Assembly (NCBI GenBank): GCA_038049695.1
Contig: CP142452.1
Span: forward strand, 78,953,501 to 79,017,500
Reading direction: 5' to 3'
From: Cinnamomum chago
Lineage: Eukaryota; Streptophyta; Magnoliopsida; Laurales; Lauraceae
Length of the DNA: 64,000 nucleotides
A model generated the notes under the pieces. The model was not told the origin of the DNA. It saw nothing but the letters and a program-made list of their open reading frames with translations, and searched no databases. Positions 1 through 11,198 of the stretch are shown here, piece by piece (position 1 is the first letter of the stretch; the number at the start of each line of letters is the position of its first letter). A program made the position numbers and the translations under genes.

Positions 1-2577
1 CAGCTAAAGGGTTCACATCTCCACACTTAGGCCCAATAAGGGCCCGCCTAGACACAGACACGGGTCAATGATCTCCGAAATCACACCGTCGGGTCACCTC
101 TAGATACCCTAGGTTCAGGTCTTCCAATTATGATTAATTAATAGCAAACAGCTAATCTAAAGATCTAAGAATGACAGAGTAATAATAATGAAGTATAAAC
201 TTCAATCAGAGAATCAACGGGAAAAGCAACGGTCCAATCCTAGGTAAATGGGCCACTTTAGGTTCGGGTCTATCTCCGGTAATTCGATCTCTAAACGATG
301 TCATTAATGCCGTAAAATATTGTATTTGGTGCTTAGTTAGTTAATGGCATCTATGACAACTCTTAGAGGTCGAATCATCTTAGATTATCAACCAAAACTC
401 TAAACAGTGGTCCCCGCGAGTCAAGGTTGAGCCACACCGTTGACTCGGGCTTAGGACACTGACAAATGCTCATTTGGATGGTCAATAGGCCCCACAACTG
501 ATCATATCTCCTAAATGTTGAAAGATGGAAAATCAGGGTTTTCCAGGTGAACCTGATGTGTTGTGAGCTCGGTTGATTTCCTGGCCGGGAAGATCAACCG
601 AGTGCACTGACAAACCTGAGTCAGGCTTCCTGGATAACTTAAATCGTTTCTAAAGGCTTACAGCGTGTCCGGTCAAACAACCTGGCCTGGATGATTGACC
701 GCATACTCTGAAAACCTTAGAAAGATTGATGATCCAGCTTTAAACACTTTTGAAATATTAATTCTAAGTTTCAGGTTGATTTGGGCGCAAACAGTCTGAG
801 TTTCGGGTGAAAAACCAACTTTCAGTCATTTCTAGTGAAAACCATGTAAACGGGTCAACCTGGGCTAAGCCGGGTCAACCAAACTGATTAAAATGGGTTT
901 TCTACAAGAATATGGCTGATGGCCAATTTTCCATCAAAACCTAGTTGTCTCGGTCGACCAGGATGGGTCCCAGTCGATCCAGACAACAGAAACTCTCCCT
1001 GCAGAACAGAGCTAACTGAGAGCTCTGTTTTTCCAATTTTCAGTGTTCCCGGTCGACCTAGAACACTGTCGGGCGAGTCCCCGGGCGTGTCAGGGAAATT
1101 CTGCAGAAAATAACTGAGACTCAATTTTTTGGAAACTGCAGTGTTGCCGGTCGACCGAGAGGGGTCTCGGTCGACCTAGAACACTGGGATTTCAGTCCCA
1201 GTTGCATTTCTGCAACTTTTCCGTTTCAGCTCCTTTTTCGCCCAAACCACCTCCAATCTCTTCCAAACTTCACCCAAACACTTCTAATAAATTAACAACA
1301 CAAAAACCATCCATCCATCACCTTATGGCCCACTGATCTTCCAAATGGGGGGTGAAAACCCCCATCCATCAGCGACCTTTCAACCAAAATTATAAAACAG
1401 AGCTCAAATGTAATCTAGACTGAACTGAGCATGTTTATGAACTGAAAAACCACTGAATCACGAAATGAAATATACAATCTAAGTTATCAGTATGATGCAC
1501 TTGCCTCTTTAGCTTGAGAGAGAGAGAGAGTTGTAGAGAGAAAGATAGCTAGAAATGAAGGTCCAGACTCAGTCCAGCTGAACAGAGGGGAGGAGAAGAA
1601 GAAGATGATGACCCAGCAGGTGCTGCAGCAGGTGTAGCAGCAGGTCCACACAATCCCAGCAGAAATAAAGCCTCCCAGGTGAAGAAAAGAGAGAGGAAGA
1701 AGAAGGGGTGGCAGCTGCTGTAACTCCAATGGGTTCCAGCAACAGATTCAGCCCAGCTCAAAGGAGAATAAGTAATATGGCAGCTGCAACTCCTTAAGGA
1801 AGAATTCCAGCAGAATAACAGTTGGATGAGGGGAAATGAGAGAGATGTAAGAGAATGAAATGGTGGCTGCAGCAGTTGTTCTTCAAGATGGGTTTCCAGC
1901 AGAGGTTGATGAAGAAGAAGGAGGATTACAGCAGTAGTTCCTCCGGATGGAAATTCCAGCACAGTGACTATTGCAACCCTTAGCTCAAACGTAGAGAGAT
2001 GAAGGAGGAGAAGAGAGTTGCAATGGAAATGAAGGTAGTTGGGAGTGGTTTTCTTGGGAAGAGGGCTGGAAGTTATCTTGGGAAGGGGGCTGCTTAGGGT
2101 TTAGGGTTTATTGCAAATGGGGATTAAGAGATGTTATATAGGTCCAGGGGGAAGTGATTAAGGACTAAAATACCCTTAGGGTTTTAGGGTTTAACTTGGG
2201 ATTAGGGTTAGGGTTTGAGGGTAGGTTGGTCATTAGGTTAGGAAGTTTCTAGAAGAGAGGCACCTTATACTAACCCAACCTAGTTAGCTTAATTAATTAG
2301 ACTCTACTAACTAAGCCTAAGATTAACACAACACCCAACTTAATTAAAAACACTAACCCACTAAGTTAACCTAACTAACTTAGGAAATCTAACTAGTCCA
2401 TCTAATTAGCCCCAAATAAACTCAATTAAAACAGTAATTAACAATGATTAGCCATAATTAGCAATAATTAGCGAAGATTAACGAAGATTATCAAAATTAA
2501 ACAATAATTAACATAGATTAGAGTTAATTAGTCTATAAAATAGCCCTTAGAGGGCCCACCAAGGGTGGGACCTCACA
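1..2577 (-). repeat. LTR 1 (partial, 3' LTR of element copy A)
   Basis: This matches 8609-11185 nearly base for base and ends in CCTCACA at 2577, the complement of the TGTGAGG start of the element's 3' LTR. It is cut by the window start. It contains a GA microsatellite near 1516-1530, several copies of a GGTCGACC-containing motif between about 950 and 1190, a TATATAA box on the minus strand at 2134-2140, and short TTTAGGG-like runs. Open frames within it are serine/leucine-rich low-complexity readings and are not credible genes. Confidence 0.93.
2093..2218. repeat. Telomere-like TTAGGG/TTTAGGG cluster inside the LTR
   Basis: About eight degenerate TTAGGG or TTTAGGG units occur in 126 bases, such as TTAGGGTTTAGGGTTT near 2095. 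The same cluster recurs in LTR 2 (about 10701-10826) and LTR 3 (about 19311-19436). It belongs to the LTR, so it does not mark an ancient chromosome end. Such motifs resemble the plant telo-box (AAACCCTAA) found in promoters; a regulatory role here is inference. Confidence 0.75.
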
Positions 2578-2592
2578 TCATTCCGTCCTTTT
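2578..2592 (-). other. Polypurine tract of element copy A
   Basis: On the minus strand the purine-rich string AAAAGGACGGAATGA lies directly before the TGTGAGG start of the 3' LTR, the position expected for the plus-strand primer of reverse transcription. The pol stop codon (2591-2593) overlaps its start. Copy B has the same tract at 11186-11200. Confidence 0.7.
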
Positions 2593-5500
2593 AAAACATT
2601 TGTCCCCAAATGTAAAAAAAAACAAAGTTAGAACATACCTGAGGTAGAAGATGTGGATAGTCCTTCTCCACCTGGTCGCGTAGCTCCCACGTAGCCTCCT
2701 CCGGAGTGTGATGCTCCCACTGAACCTTCACCCAAAGAATGGTTCGGGTCCGGAGCACCTGCTCCTTGGTGTCGATGATCGCGACCGGCCTGGCGACGTA
2801 CGAAGCATCTGGCTGGATGTCGAGTGGCTCGTGATAAAGAATGTGGGTCGGGTCCTCCACATACTTCTTCAGCATAGAGACGTGGAACACATCGTGCACT
2901 CCCGATAGCTCTGGGGGTAGCTGAAGCTTGTAGGCGACATCTCCAACTCTCGATCTGATCTCGAAGGGTCCAACATATCTCCGCGCTAGCTTACCCTTCT
3001 CACCAAACCTCAGGGTACCTCTAGCCGGAGAAACCTTCAGGAAAACTCTGTCTCCCTTCTCGAACTCGAGCGGTCTGCGCCGGTTGTCTGCTGCGGCTGA
3101 CCTTTAGGTTCTCAACAATCTGCCGAACCTTCTCGCTGGTGTCGCTGACTATGGATGGACCATGGAAACTCCTGACACCAACTTCTTCCCAGCAAACTGG
3201 GGTCTTGCATCTCCTCCCGTACAAAGCCTCGTACGGTGCAAGCTTGATGCTCGCATGGAAGCTGTTGTTGTAGGCGAACTCGCACATCGGTAAGGAATCC
3301 TCCCAGTTCTCCTTGAAATCCAAGACACAAGCTCTCAACATGTCCTCTAGTGTCTGGTTGGTGCGCTCTGTCTGGCCGTCTGTCTGAGGATGATAGGCTG
3401 TGCTGAAGCTCAACTTTGTGCCCAAAGCCTGCTGAAGACTCTCCCAGAAGTGCGAAGTGAATCTCGGGTCTCTGTCTGAAACTATCGAGGCTGGAACTCC
3501 ATGCAACGAGACAATCCGATCGACGTACAGCTTAGCAAGGACGTCGAGTCCTGCTCTCATCGACACTGGCAAGAAATGGGCTGACTTAGTCAGCCGATCC
3601 ACGATCACCCAAATGCCGTCGTGGCGCCTCCTGGTGGCTGGAAGTCCTGCGATGAAGTCCATGGTGATGTGCTCCCACTTCCACTGCGGAATCTCAAGCT
3701 GATGAAGCAGTCCTGGCGGCTTCTGGTGTTCGACTTTGATCTGCTGGCACGTCAAACACCTGGAGACATAGCGAGCTATCTCCTTCTTCATGTTGTTCCA
3801 CCAGTAGTAGCTCCTCAGGTTCTGGTACATCTTGGTGCTGCCGGGGTGAATCGAGTATCTGCTGTGGTGTGCATCTGCAAGAATCTCGTCCTTCAGCTCC
3901 TGAATATCTGGCACGCACAGTCTGTCCTGGTAGTAGAGCACTCCTCCTATCAGTCTGAACTCGGGCCTCTGGTCGATCTGCTCGATCACTCTGACAAGCT
4001 TCGGATCGTTGCGCTGACTGTCCTTGACTTTGCCCAGCAACTCTGGTTCCCACGCTGACATGGTGGCAAGCAAAACTCTCTCGCCGAGTGGCTGAAACTG
4101 GACGTCTAAACTGCTGAAGACGTCGGTCCACACACCCTCTGCTGCTAGGAAACTGACGAGGGCGGTCTTCCTGCTCAAAGCGTCTGCTACGACGTTCGCC
4201 TTACCAGGATGGTATTTGATAGGGAAGTCGTAGTCCTTGATGTACTCCATCCACCTCCTCTGCCGGTTGTTGAGGTCGCTCTGCGTGAACAAGTACTGCA
4301 AACTACGATGATCTGAGTGCACCTCGAACTTCTCGCCGTAAAGGTAGTGCCGCCACAACTTCAAGGCAAAAACAACTGCTGTAAGCTCCAAGTCGTGAGT
4401 GGCGTACTTCTTCTCGTGCTCCTTCAACTGGCGCGATCCGTAGGCAATAACCTTGCCCTCCTGCATCAGAACACATCCAAGACCGGTCCCTGAAGCGTCG
4501 GTGAAGACTACGAATCCACCACTGCCAGAAGGTAAAGATAAGATTGGTGCTGTCGTCAATCTCTCCTTCAGCTCTTGAAAGCTGTTCTCACAAGCATCGG
4601 ACCAAACGAACGGCACATCCTTCCGTGTCAGCTTGGTCAACGGTGCTGAGATCGTGGAGAAACTCTTGACGAATCTGCGGTAGTAGCCTGCTAATCCGAG
4701 GAAGCTCCTGATCTCTGTGGCATTCTTCGGTCTGGCCCAGTTTGTCACTGCCTCTATCTTCGCCGGGTCCACTGCTAGCCCATCCTTGGAGATGATGTGT
4801 CCAAGGAAGACTACCTGCTCCAACCAAAACTCGCACTTGCTGAGCTTCGCGTACAACTGGTTGTCGCGCAACAACTGTAGAGACGTCCTCAAATGCTGCT
4901 CGTGCTCCTCTCTGGTCTTAGAATAGACCAAAACATCGTCGATGAAGACCACTGTGAAGCTGTCGAGGTGCGGAGCGAAGATCTTGTTCATCAGGGACAT
5001 GAACACTGCGGGTGCATTCGTCAACCCGAACGGCATCACCAGAAACTCATAGTGGCCATAGCGTGAACGGAACGCTGTCTTCTGCACATCTTGCTCTCTG
5101 ACTCGAAGCTGATGATACCCCGACCTCAAGTCTATCTTCGAAAAGAACTGCGCACCCTGAAGCTGGTCGAAAAGCTCGTCGATCCGGGGAAGAGGATACT
5201 TGTTCTTCACTGTTGCCTGGTTCAACTGCCGGTAGTCGATGCACATCCTCATCGATCCATCCTTCTTCTTCACGAAGAGAACTGGTGCGCCCCATGGCGA
5301 CACGCTCGGCCTGATGAAGCCTTTCTCTAGCAATTCCTCCAACTGAGTCTTCAACTCTCGCAGCTCTGCTGGAGCCATGCGATAGGGAGCTCTCGAAATC
5401 GGTGCCGTGCCTGGTGCAAGCTCGATGGTGAAGTCGATCTCTCGAATAGGCGGCAATCCCGGGATCTCGTCGGGAAACACATCTGGAAACTCACAGACAA

Positions 5501-7244
5501 CCGGAATCTCCTCGACCCTCTTGGACTCCTTGTCCTCTGAGACAAAAGCGATGTAGCCCTCACAACCTGATCTCATCAGTCTCTCGGCCTTCAGTGCCGA
5601 TATCATCCGAGTGCTAGGTGATCTCCTCTCACCCACAAACTCGATCGCGTCGTCTGAACCTTCGATGGAGAATCTGACTGTCTTCTTGAAGCAATCCATC
5701 ACTGCTCGATATCTGGCCAACCAATCCATCCCCAAAATGACGTCGAAGTCATGCATGGGTAGCACGATCAGATCTGCAAGCAAAATGCACTCCCCGATCT
5801 GCACTCGGCATCTGGGGTGGTAAGTCTGACACATCACACTCCTACCCATCGGAGTGGACACAACTAAGGTGCAGGGCATAGCCTCACCTACTCCACCAAG
5901 AATCAAAGCAAAAGCAGACGACACAAACGAATGTGTCGCGCCTGGATCTAACAACACTCTAGCAGGGTGATCGCAAATAGAAAGGGTACCTTCGACGACG
6001 TTGCCTGCTGCCTCTGCCTCCTCATGAGTCAGCGCGAATGCTCGCCCCACAGCCTGGGGTCTCTGCTGATGATGCTGGCCCTGATGCCTCTGATGACGTC
6101 CACGGTGGAAGGGCTGCCCTCTAGGCTGCTGAGGTCCCCGTGCCTGCTGCTGATGAGCACGGTACTGCTGCTGCTGAGGTGGAAGTGCAACCTGACGTGC
6201 GGGCTGAGCCGCTGGAGCTGGGGCTGGAGCTGCCGGAGGTGCGGGAAGTCGAAGCATCTGAGGCTGACCTCCACGGAGCGGGCAATACCTGGAGATATGC
6301 CCTGGCTCTCCACAGTCGTAGCACACTCGGGGTCCATGCTGCGGCTGCTGTTGCTGACGATGCTGATGCTGAGGCTGGAACTGCCCTGCCGGCCTCTGCC
6401 TCTGAAATGGCTGCAGCTGTCGTAGAGGCATGGGCTGCTGCCTGATCGGAGTGATCCGGAGTCGCTTCTGCTGGCGAATGGACTCTAGCCGCTGGAGATG
6501 CTCCTCTGCCCAGAAAGCTCTCCTCAAAGCCTCCTCGTAGGTAGGCAGCTCAATGCAGGTCATGGCGATCTGAATCTCCTCGCTGAGACCGTCGACGAAC
6601 CGCCGAACCCTCTCGGCCTCTGACGTGAGCAGCGCCTTTGCAAACCGGGACAGCTGGGTGAAGCGAACCTCGTACTGCGAGACTGTCATGCTACCCTGAA
6701 CGAGAGTCTGGAACTCCCGGAGCTTACGCTCTCTGACGTGAGTGGGGATGAACTTCCGGAGGAAGTCAGTCTTGAAGGCAGTCCATGCTACCTCGTCCCC
6801 AATCTCCTCATAGGGCCTCTGCATGGTCCTCCACCAATCCTCTGCCACGCCGCGGAACATGTAAGCCGCTAACTGCACTCTCTGGCGCCCCGAGCACTCG
6901 AAGACTCGGAAGATCTTCTCCATCCGGACGATCTAGTCGTCCGCCACCATAGGGTCGTCTGCTCCCGTGAACTCAGGCGGTCCCCTTTTGAGGAACCTCT
7001 CAAAGATAAGGTTCGGGTCTGCCCCCCGAACCGGCACATCCCCGGGGGCTGGCGGAGCCACCTTATCAATAACATCCAGGACCTGCGCCTGAAACTGCGC
7101 AAAATCCTCTGTCTGCCTCTGGTGAGCTGCGGTCTGGGCCTCCTGAGAAGCAAGGAAAGCCTGGAGAAATCTCTCGAAACGACGCTCATGGGCGGAGAGC
7201 TCGTCGATAGCTATCGTCTCTCGTGGTGCACCGCCTCCAGACAT
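2591..7244 (-). pseudogene. Ty3/gypsy gag-pol polyprotein, copy A (one stop, one frameshift)
   Basis: Translation starts at 7244 with MSGGGAPRE. After 103 residues an in-frame TAG at 6933-6935 interrupts gag. The same frame then runs as a 1300-residue stretch from 6923 to 3021. In that stretch: Gag core about 1-130; CCHC knuckle [14 protein letters not shown] at 201-214; aspartic protease DPGA at 326-329; reverse transcriptase about 530-720 with FIDD at 660-663; RNase H with D808, E846, D871, D914; integrase zinc motif H1020, H1026, C1056, C1059 and core D1089, D1150, E1186 (DD35E). Near 3085-3105 a small indel shifts the frame. The reading continues in another frame to 2591 and carries a chromodomain-like tail. 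Copy B has both lesions, so neither copy can make a full polyprotein without suppression. Virtually everything else is intact, implying recent loss. Confidence 0.93.
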
Positions 7245-7395
7245 CTGTCATGAAAAAGAACTTGTGTCAATTTAAATCCAAGACCTAAAACTATACTGAC
7301 TCTACCCAATCCATCGTCCTCACACGTATCCCGTTACTCGAATCCTCACTACGTCCTATGGTTTCTAGTGTGTTTTATTTCCTAGAGACCAGCTC

Positions 7396-7407
7396 GCTCT
7401 GATACCA
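7396..7407 (-). other. Primer binding site, copy A (initiator tRNA-Met)
   Basis: The minus strand reads TGGTATCAGAGC, complementary to the 3' end of plant initiator tRNA-Met. It lies five bases inside the 5' LTR, whose edge is at 7413. This fixes both element orientation and the LTR boundary. Copy B has the same site at 16004-16015. Confidence 0.92.
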
Positions 7408-7412
7408 TAAAA

Positions 7413-10400
7413 TGTAACGCCCCAATTCCGGATACCGATATACTCGTTCGATTACCCGAAATTGGCGCGCTACTTCCCGGAAAATCCGAGAACTTCCAAG
7501 ATCGTAGGCCGCAGTGAGGTCCAATTTAAAACTTTTTGACCAATAGAGTTATAATATTTAAATTGCGGAAGCATAACGATTTAAACAAGGCGGAAGCAAT
7601 AGTATCGAGATATAAATTTAAGTGTGAGCAAAACATAGTCTATTAAAATGATTCAATGTTAATCAAGGTTATACATTTTCATTCTACCCTTCTCACTACA
7701 GAATATCTCTCAAAAACCCAAAATAACAATGTCCCTCAAAACCCTGGAATGAACTCCTCGCCCTCCGGCTCGACGTCCGTGTCGGCCGGGCCCCAAGCGT
7801 ACTCTCCTGCCACGGGTGCCTCCACTAGGGCTAATGCGTCGTCGGGAATCTCTGGGTCAAGGCCTAAGCACCATAGAATGGGTCAGATCTAAACGATCTG
7901 GCAAGATACAGCATACTACTAACATAGCATATATATATCAAAGGAAATAAAGATGGGTACATAAGTTAAATGAATAGCAAGGGAAAAGAACTAGGCAGTT
8001 GTGCATTTAAATCATAAGGGATCAGTATAAATAGAAAACATCTAAACTACTACAAACAAGGTGGCACATTCACACGAGCTGGAATACCGCGGGATATTAT
8101 GCCGCGGCCCTCCCATACTGAACACAGTTGCGGCGGGGAAATCTCACTAGTGTTGGGAATTACTAATCCCACAAATCACCTCATCAACTCATCATCTCAA
8201 CACTCCAGATCGGCACGGTATGACACCTTGCCGTCTTAACCACACAGCTCATCATGATAGCTCCACAACACTCAACTAGCTCCTACCGGGGATGATCAGT
8301 CCACAGGCTGAGCTTAAATCAACCGAGTGAATGTTCATGCCGACTCAAGAATAACTCTAAGGTCTGTGTCTGTCTAGGCTTTGCCTTGCGTGAACAAGGT
8401 CCTATCAATATCCCTAAGAGGTCCAAACATCTCAACACAGTCTCTGGATCTCATTCAAGGTCCAGGCCCACTCGTTGGATCCATACCAAGGCCCATCAGT
8501 ACATGGTCTGGTCTATAACCGTCCAAACGAGGCAACAATCCATCTACTACTGACAAACAGTTCCATACAATCTATAACATCTTAACAGTCCAATAGAAAC
8601 TACCTCTTCAGCTAAAGGGTTCACATCTCCACACTTAGGCCCAATAAGGGCCCGCCTAGACACAGACACGGGTCAATGATCTCCGAAATCACACCGTCGG
8701 GTCACCTCTAGATACCCTAGGTTCAGGTCTTCCAATTATGATTAATTAATAGCAAACAGCTAATCTAAAGATCTAAGAATGACAGAGTAATAATAATGAA
8801 GTATAAACTTCAATCAGAGAATCAACGGGAAAAGCAACGGTCCAATCCTAGGTAAATGGGCCACTTTAGGTTCGGGTCTATCTCCGGTAATTCGATCTCT
8901 AAACGATGTCATTAATGCCGTAAAATATTGTATTTGGTGCTTAGTTAGTTAATGGCATCTATGACAACTCTTAGAGGTCGAATCATCTTAGATTATCAAC
9001 CAAAACTCTAAACAGTGGTCCCCGCGAGTCAAGGTTGAGCCACACCGTTGACTCGGGCTTAGGACACTGACAAATGCTCATTTGGATGGTCAATAGGCCC
9101 CACAACTGATCATATCTCCTAAATGTTGAAAGATGGAAAATCAGGGTTTTCCAGGTGAACCTGATGTGTTGTGAGCTCGGTTGATTTCCTGGCCGGGAAG
9201 ATCAACCGAGTGCACTGACAAACCTGAGTCAGGCTTCCTGGATAACTTAAATCGTTTCTAAAGGCTTACAGCGTGTCCGGTCAAACAACCTGGCCTGGAT
9301 GATTGACCGCATACTCTGAAAACCTTAGAAAGATTGATGATCCAGCTTTAAACACTTTTGAAATATTAATTCTAAGTTTCAGGTTGATTTGGGCGCAAAC
9401 AGTCTGAGTTTCGGGTGAAAAACCAACTTTCAGTCATTTCTAGTGAAAACCATGTAAACGGGTCAACCTGGGCTAAGCCGGGTCAACCAAACTGATTAAA
9501 ATGGGTTTTCTACAAGAATATGGCTGATGGCCAATTTTCCATCAAAACCTAGTTGTCTCGGTCGACCAGGATGGGTCCCAGTCGATCTAGACAACAGAAA
9601 CTCTCCCTGCAGAACAGAGCTAACTGAGAGCTCTGTTTTTCCAATTTTCAGTGTTCCCGGTCGACCTAGAACACTGTCGGGCGAGTCCCCGGGCGTGTCA
9701 GGGAAATTCTGCAGAAAATAACTGAGACTCAATTTTTTGGAAACTGCAGTGTTGCCGGTCGACCGAGAGGGGTCTCGGTCGACCTAGAACACTGGGATTT
9801 CAGTCCCAGTTGCATTTCTGCAACTTTTCCGTTTCAGCTCCTTTTTCGCCCAAACCACCTCCAATCTCTTCCAAACTTCACCCAAACACTTCTAATAAAT
9901 TAACAACACAAAAACCATCCATCCATCACCTTATGGCCCACTGATCTTCCAAATGGGGGGTGAAAACCCCCATCCATCAGCGACCTTTCAACCAAAATTA
10001 TAAAACAGAGCTCAAATGTAATCTAGACTGAACTGAGCATGTTTATGAACTGAAAAACCACTGAATCACGAAATGAAATATACAATCTAAGTTATCAGTA
10101 TGATGCACTTGCCTCTTTAGCTTGAGAGAGAGAGAGAGTTGTAGAGAGAAAGATAGCTAGAAATGAAGGTCCAGACTCAGTCCAGCTGAACAGAGGGGAG
10201 GAGAAGAAGAAGATGATGACCCAGCAGGTGCTGCAGCAGGTGTAGCAGCAGGTCCACACAATCCCAGCAGAAATAAAGCCTCCCAGGTGAAGAAAAGAGA
10301 GAGGAAGAAGAAGGGGTGGCAGCTGCTGTAACTCCAATGGGTTCCAGCAACAGATTCAGCCCAGCTCAAAGGAGAATAAGTAATATGGCAGCTGCAACTC

Positions 10401-11185
10401 CTTAAGGAAGAATTCCAGCAGAATAACAGTTGGATGAGGGGAAATGAGAGAGATGTAAGAGAATGAAATGGTGGCTGCAGCAGTTGTTCTTCAAGATGGG
10501 TTTCCAGCAGAGGTTGATGAAGAAGAAGGAGGATTACAGCAGTAGTTCCTCCGGATGGAAATTCCAGCACAGTGACTATTGCAACCCTTAGCTCAAACGT
10601 AGAGAGATGAAGGAGGAGAAGAGAGTTGCAATGGAAATGAAGGTAGTTGGGAGTGGTTTTCTTGGGAAGAGGGCTGGAAGTTATCTTGGGAAGGGGGCTG
10701 CTTAGGGTTTAGGGTTTATTGCAAATGGGGATTAAGAGATGTTATATAGGTCCAGGGGGAAGTGATTAAGGACTAAAATACCCTTAGGGTTTTAGGGTTT
10801 AACTTGGGATTAGGGTTAGGGTTTGAGGGTAGGTTGGTCATTAGGTTAGGAAGTTTCTAGAAGAGAGGCACCTTATACTAACCCAACCTAGTTAGCTTAA
10901 TTAATTAGACTCTACTAACTAAGCCTAAGATTAACACAACACCCAACTTAATTAAAAACACTAACCCACTAAGTTAACCTAACTAACTTAGGAAATCTAA
11001 CTAGTCCATCTAATTAGCCCCAAATAAACTCAATTAAAACAGTAATTAACAATGATTAGCCATAATTAGCAATAATTAGCGAAGATTAACGAAGATTATC
11101 AAAATTAAACAATAATTAACATAGATTAGAGTTAATTAGTCTATAAAATAGCCCTTAGAGGGCCCACCAAGGGTGGGACCTCACA
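7413..11185 (-). repeat. LTR 2 (shared between copies A and B, 3773 bp)
   Basis: On the plus strand it begins TGTAACGCCCC and ends CCTCACA, so the ends are TG..CA. It serves as the 5' LTR of copy A and the 3' LTR of copy B. Compared with LTR 3 I see base differences at 8261 and 8290; 9587 differs from both LTR 1 and LTR 3. It has no target duplication of its own on either side, which fits a recombination product. Confidence 0.94.
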
Positions 11186-11198
11186 TCATTCCGTCCTT

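Noticed and set aside
1549-1962. 137-codon minus-strand open frame repeated in all three LTRs
   Set aside because: Composition is low-complexity serine, leucine and proline from CT- and CAG-rich LTR sequence, with no domain and no place in known Ty3/gypsy gene order.
2093-2218. Ancient telomere or chromosome fusion site
   Set aside because: The TTTAGGG-like motifs are part of the LTR and recur in each copy, so they came with the transposon.
6029-6445. Overlapping 100-150-codon frames on both strands within gag-pol
   Set aside because: They are shadows of the glutamine/proline-rich linker of the polyprotein in other frames.
6933-6935. Programmed stop-codon readthrough between gag and pol
   Set aside because: The TAG lies within the N-terminal part of gag, not at the gag-pol border, and a second lesion exists; simple decay is more likely.
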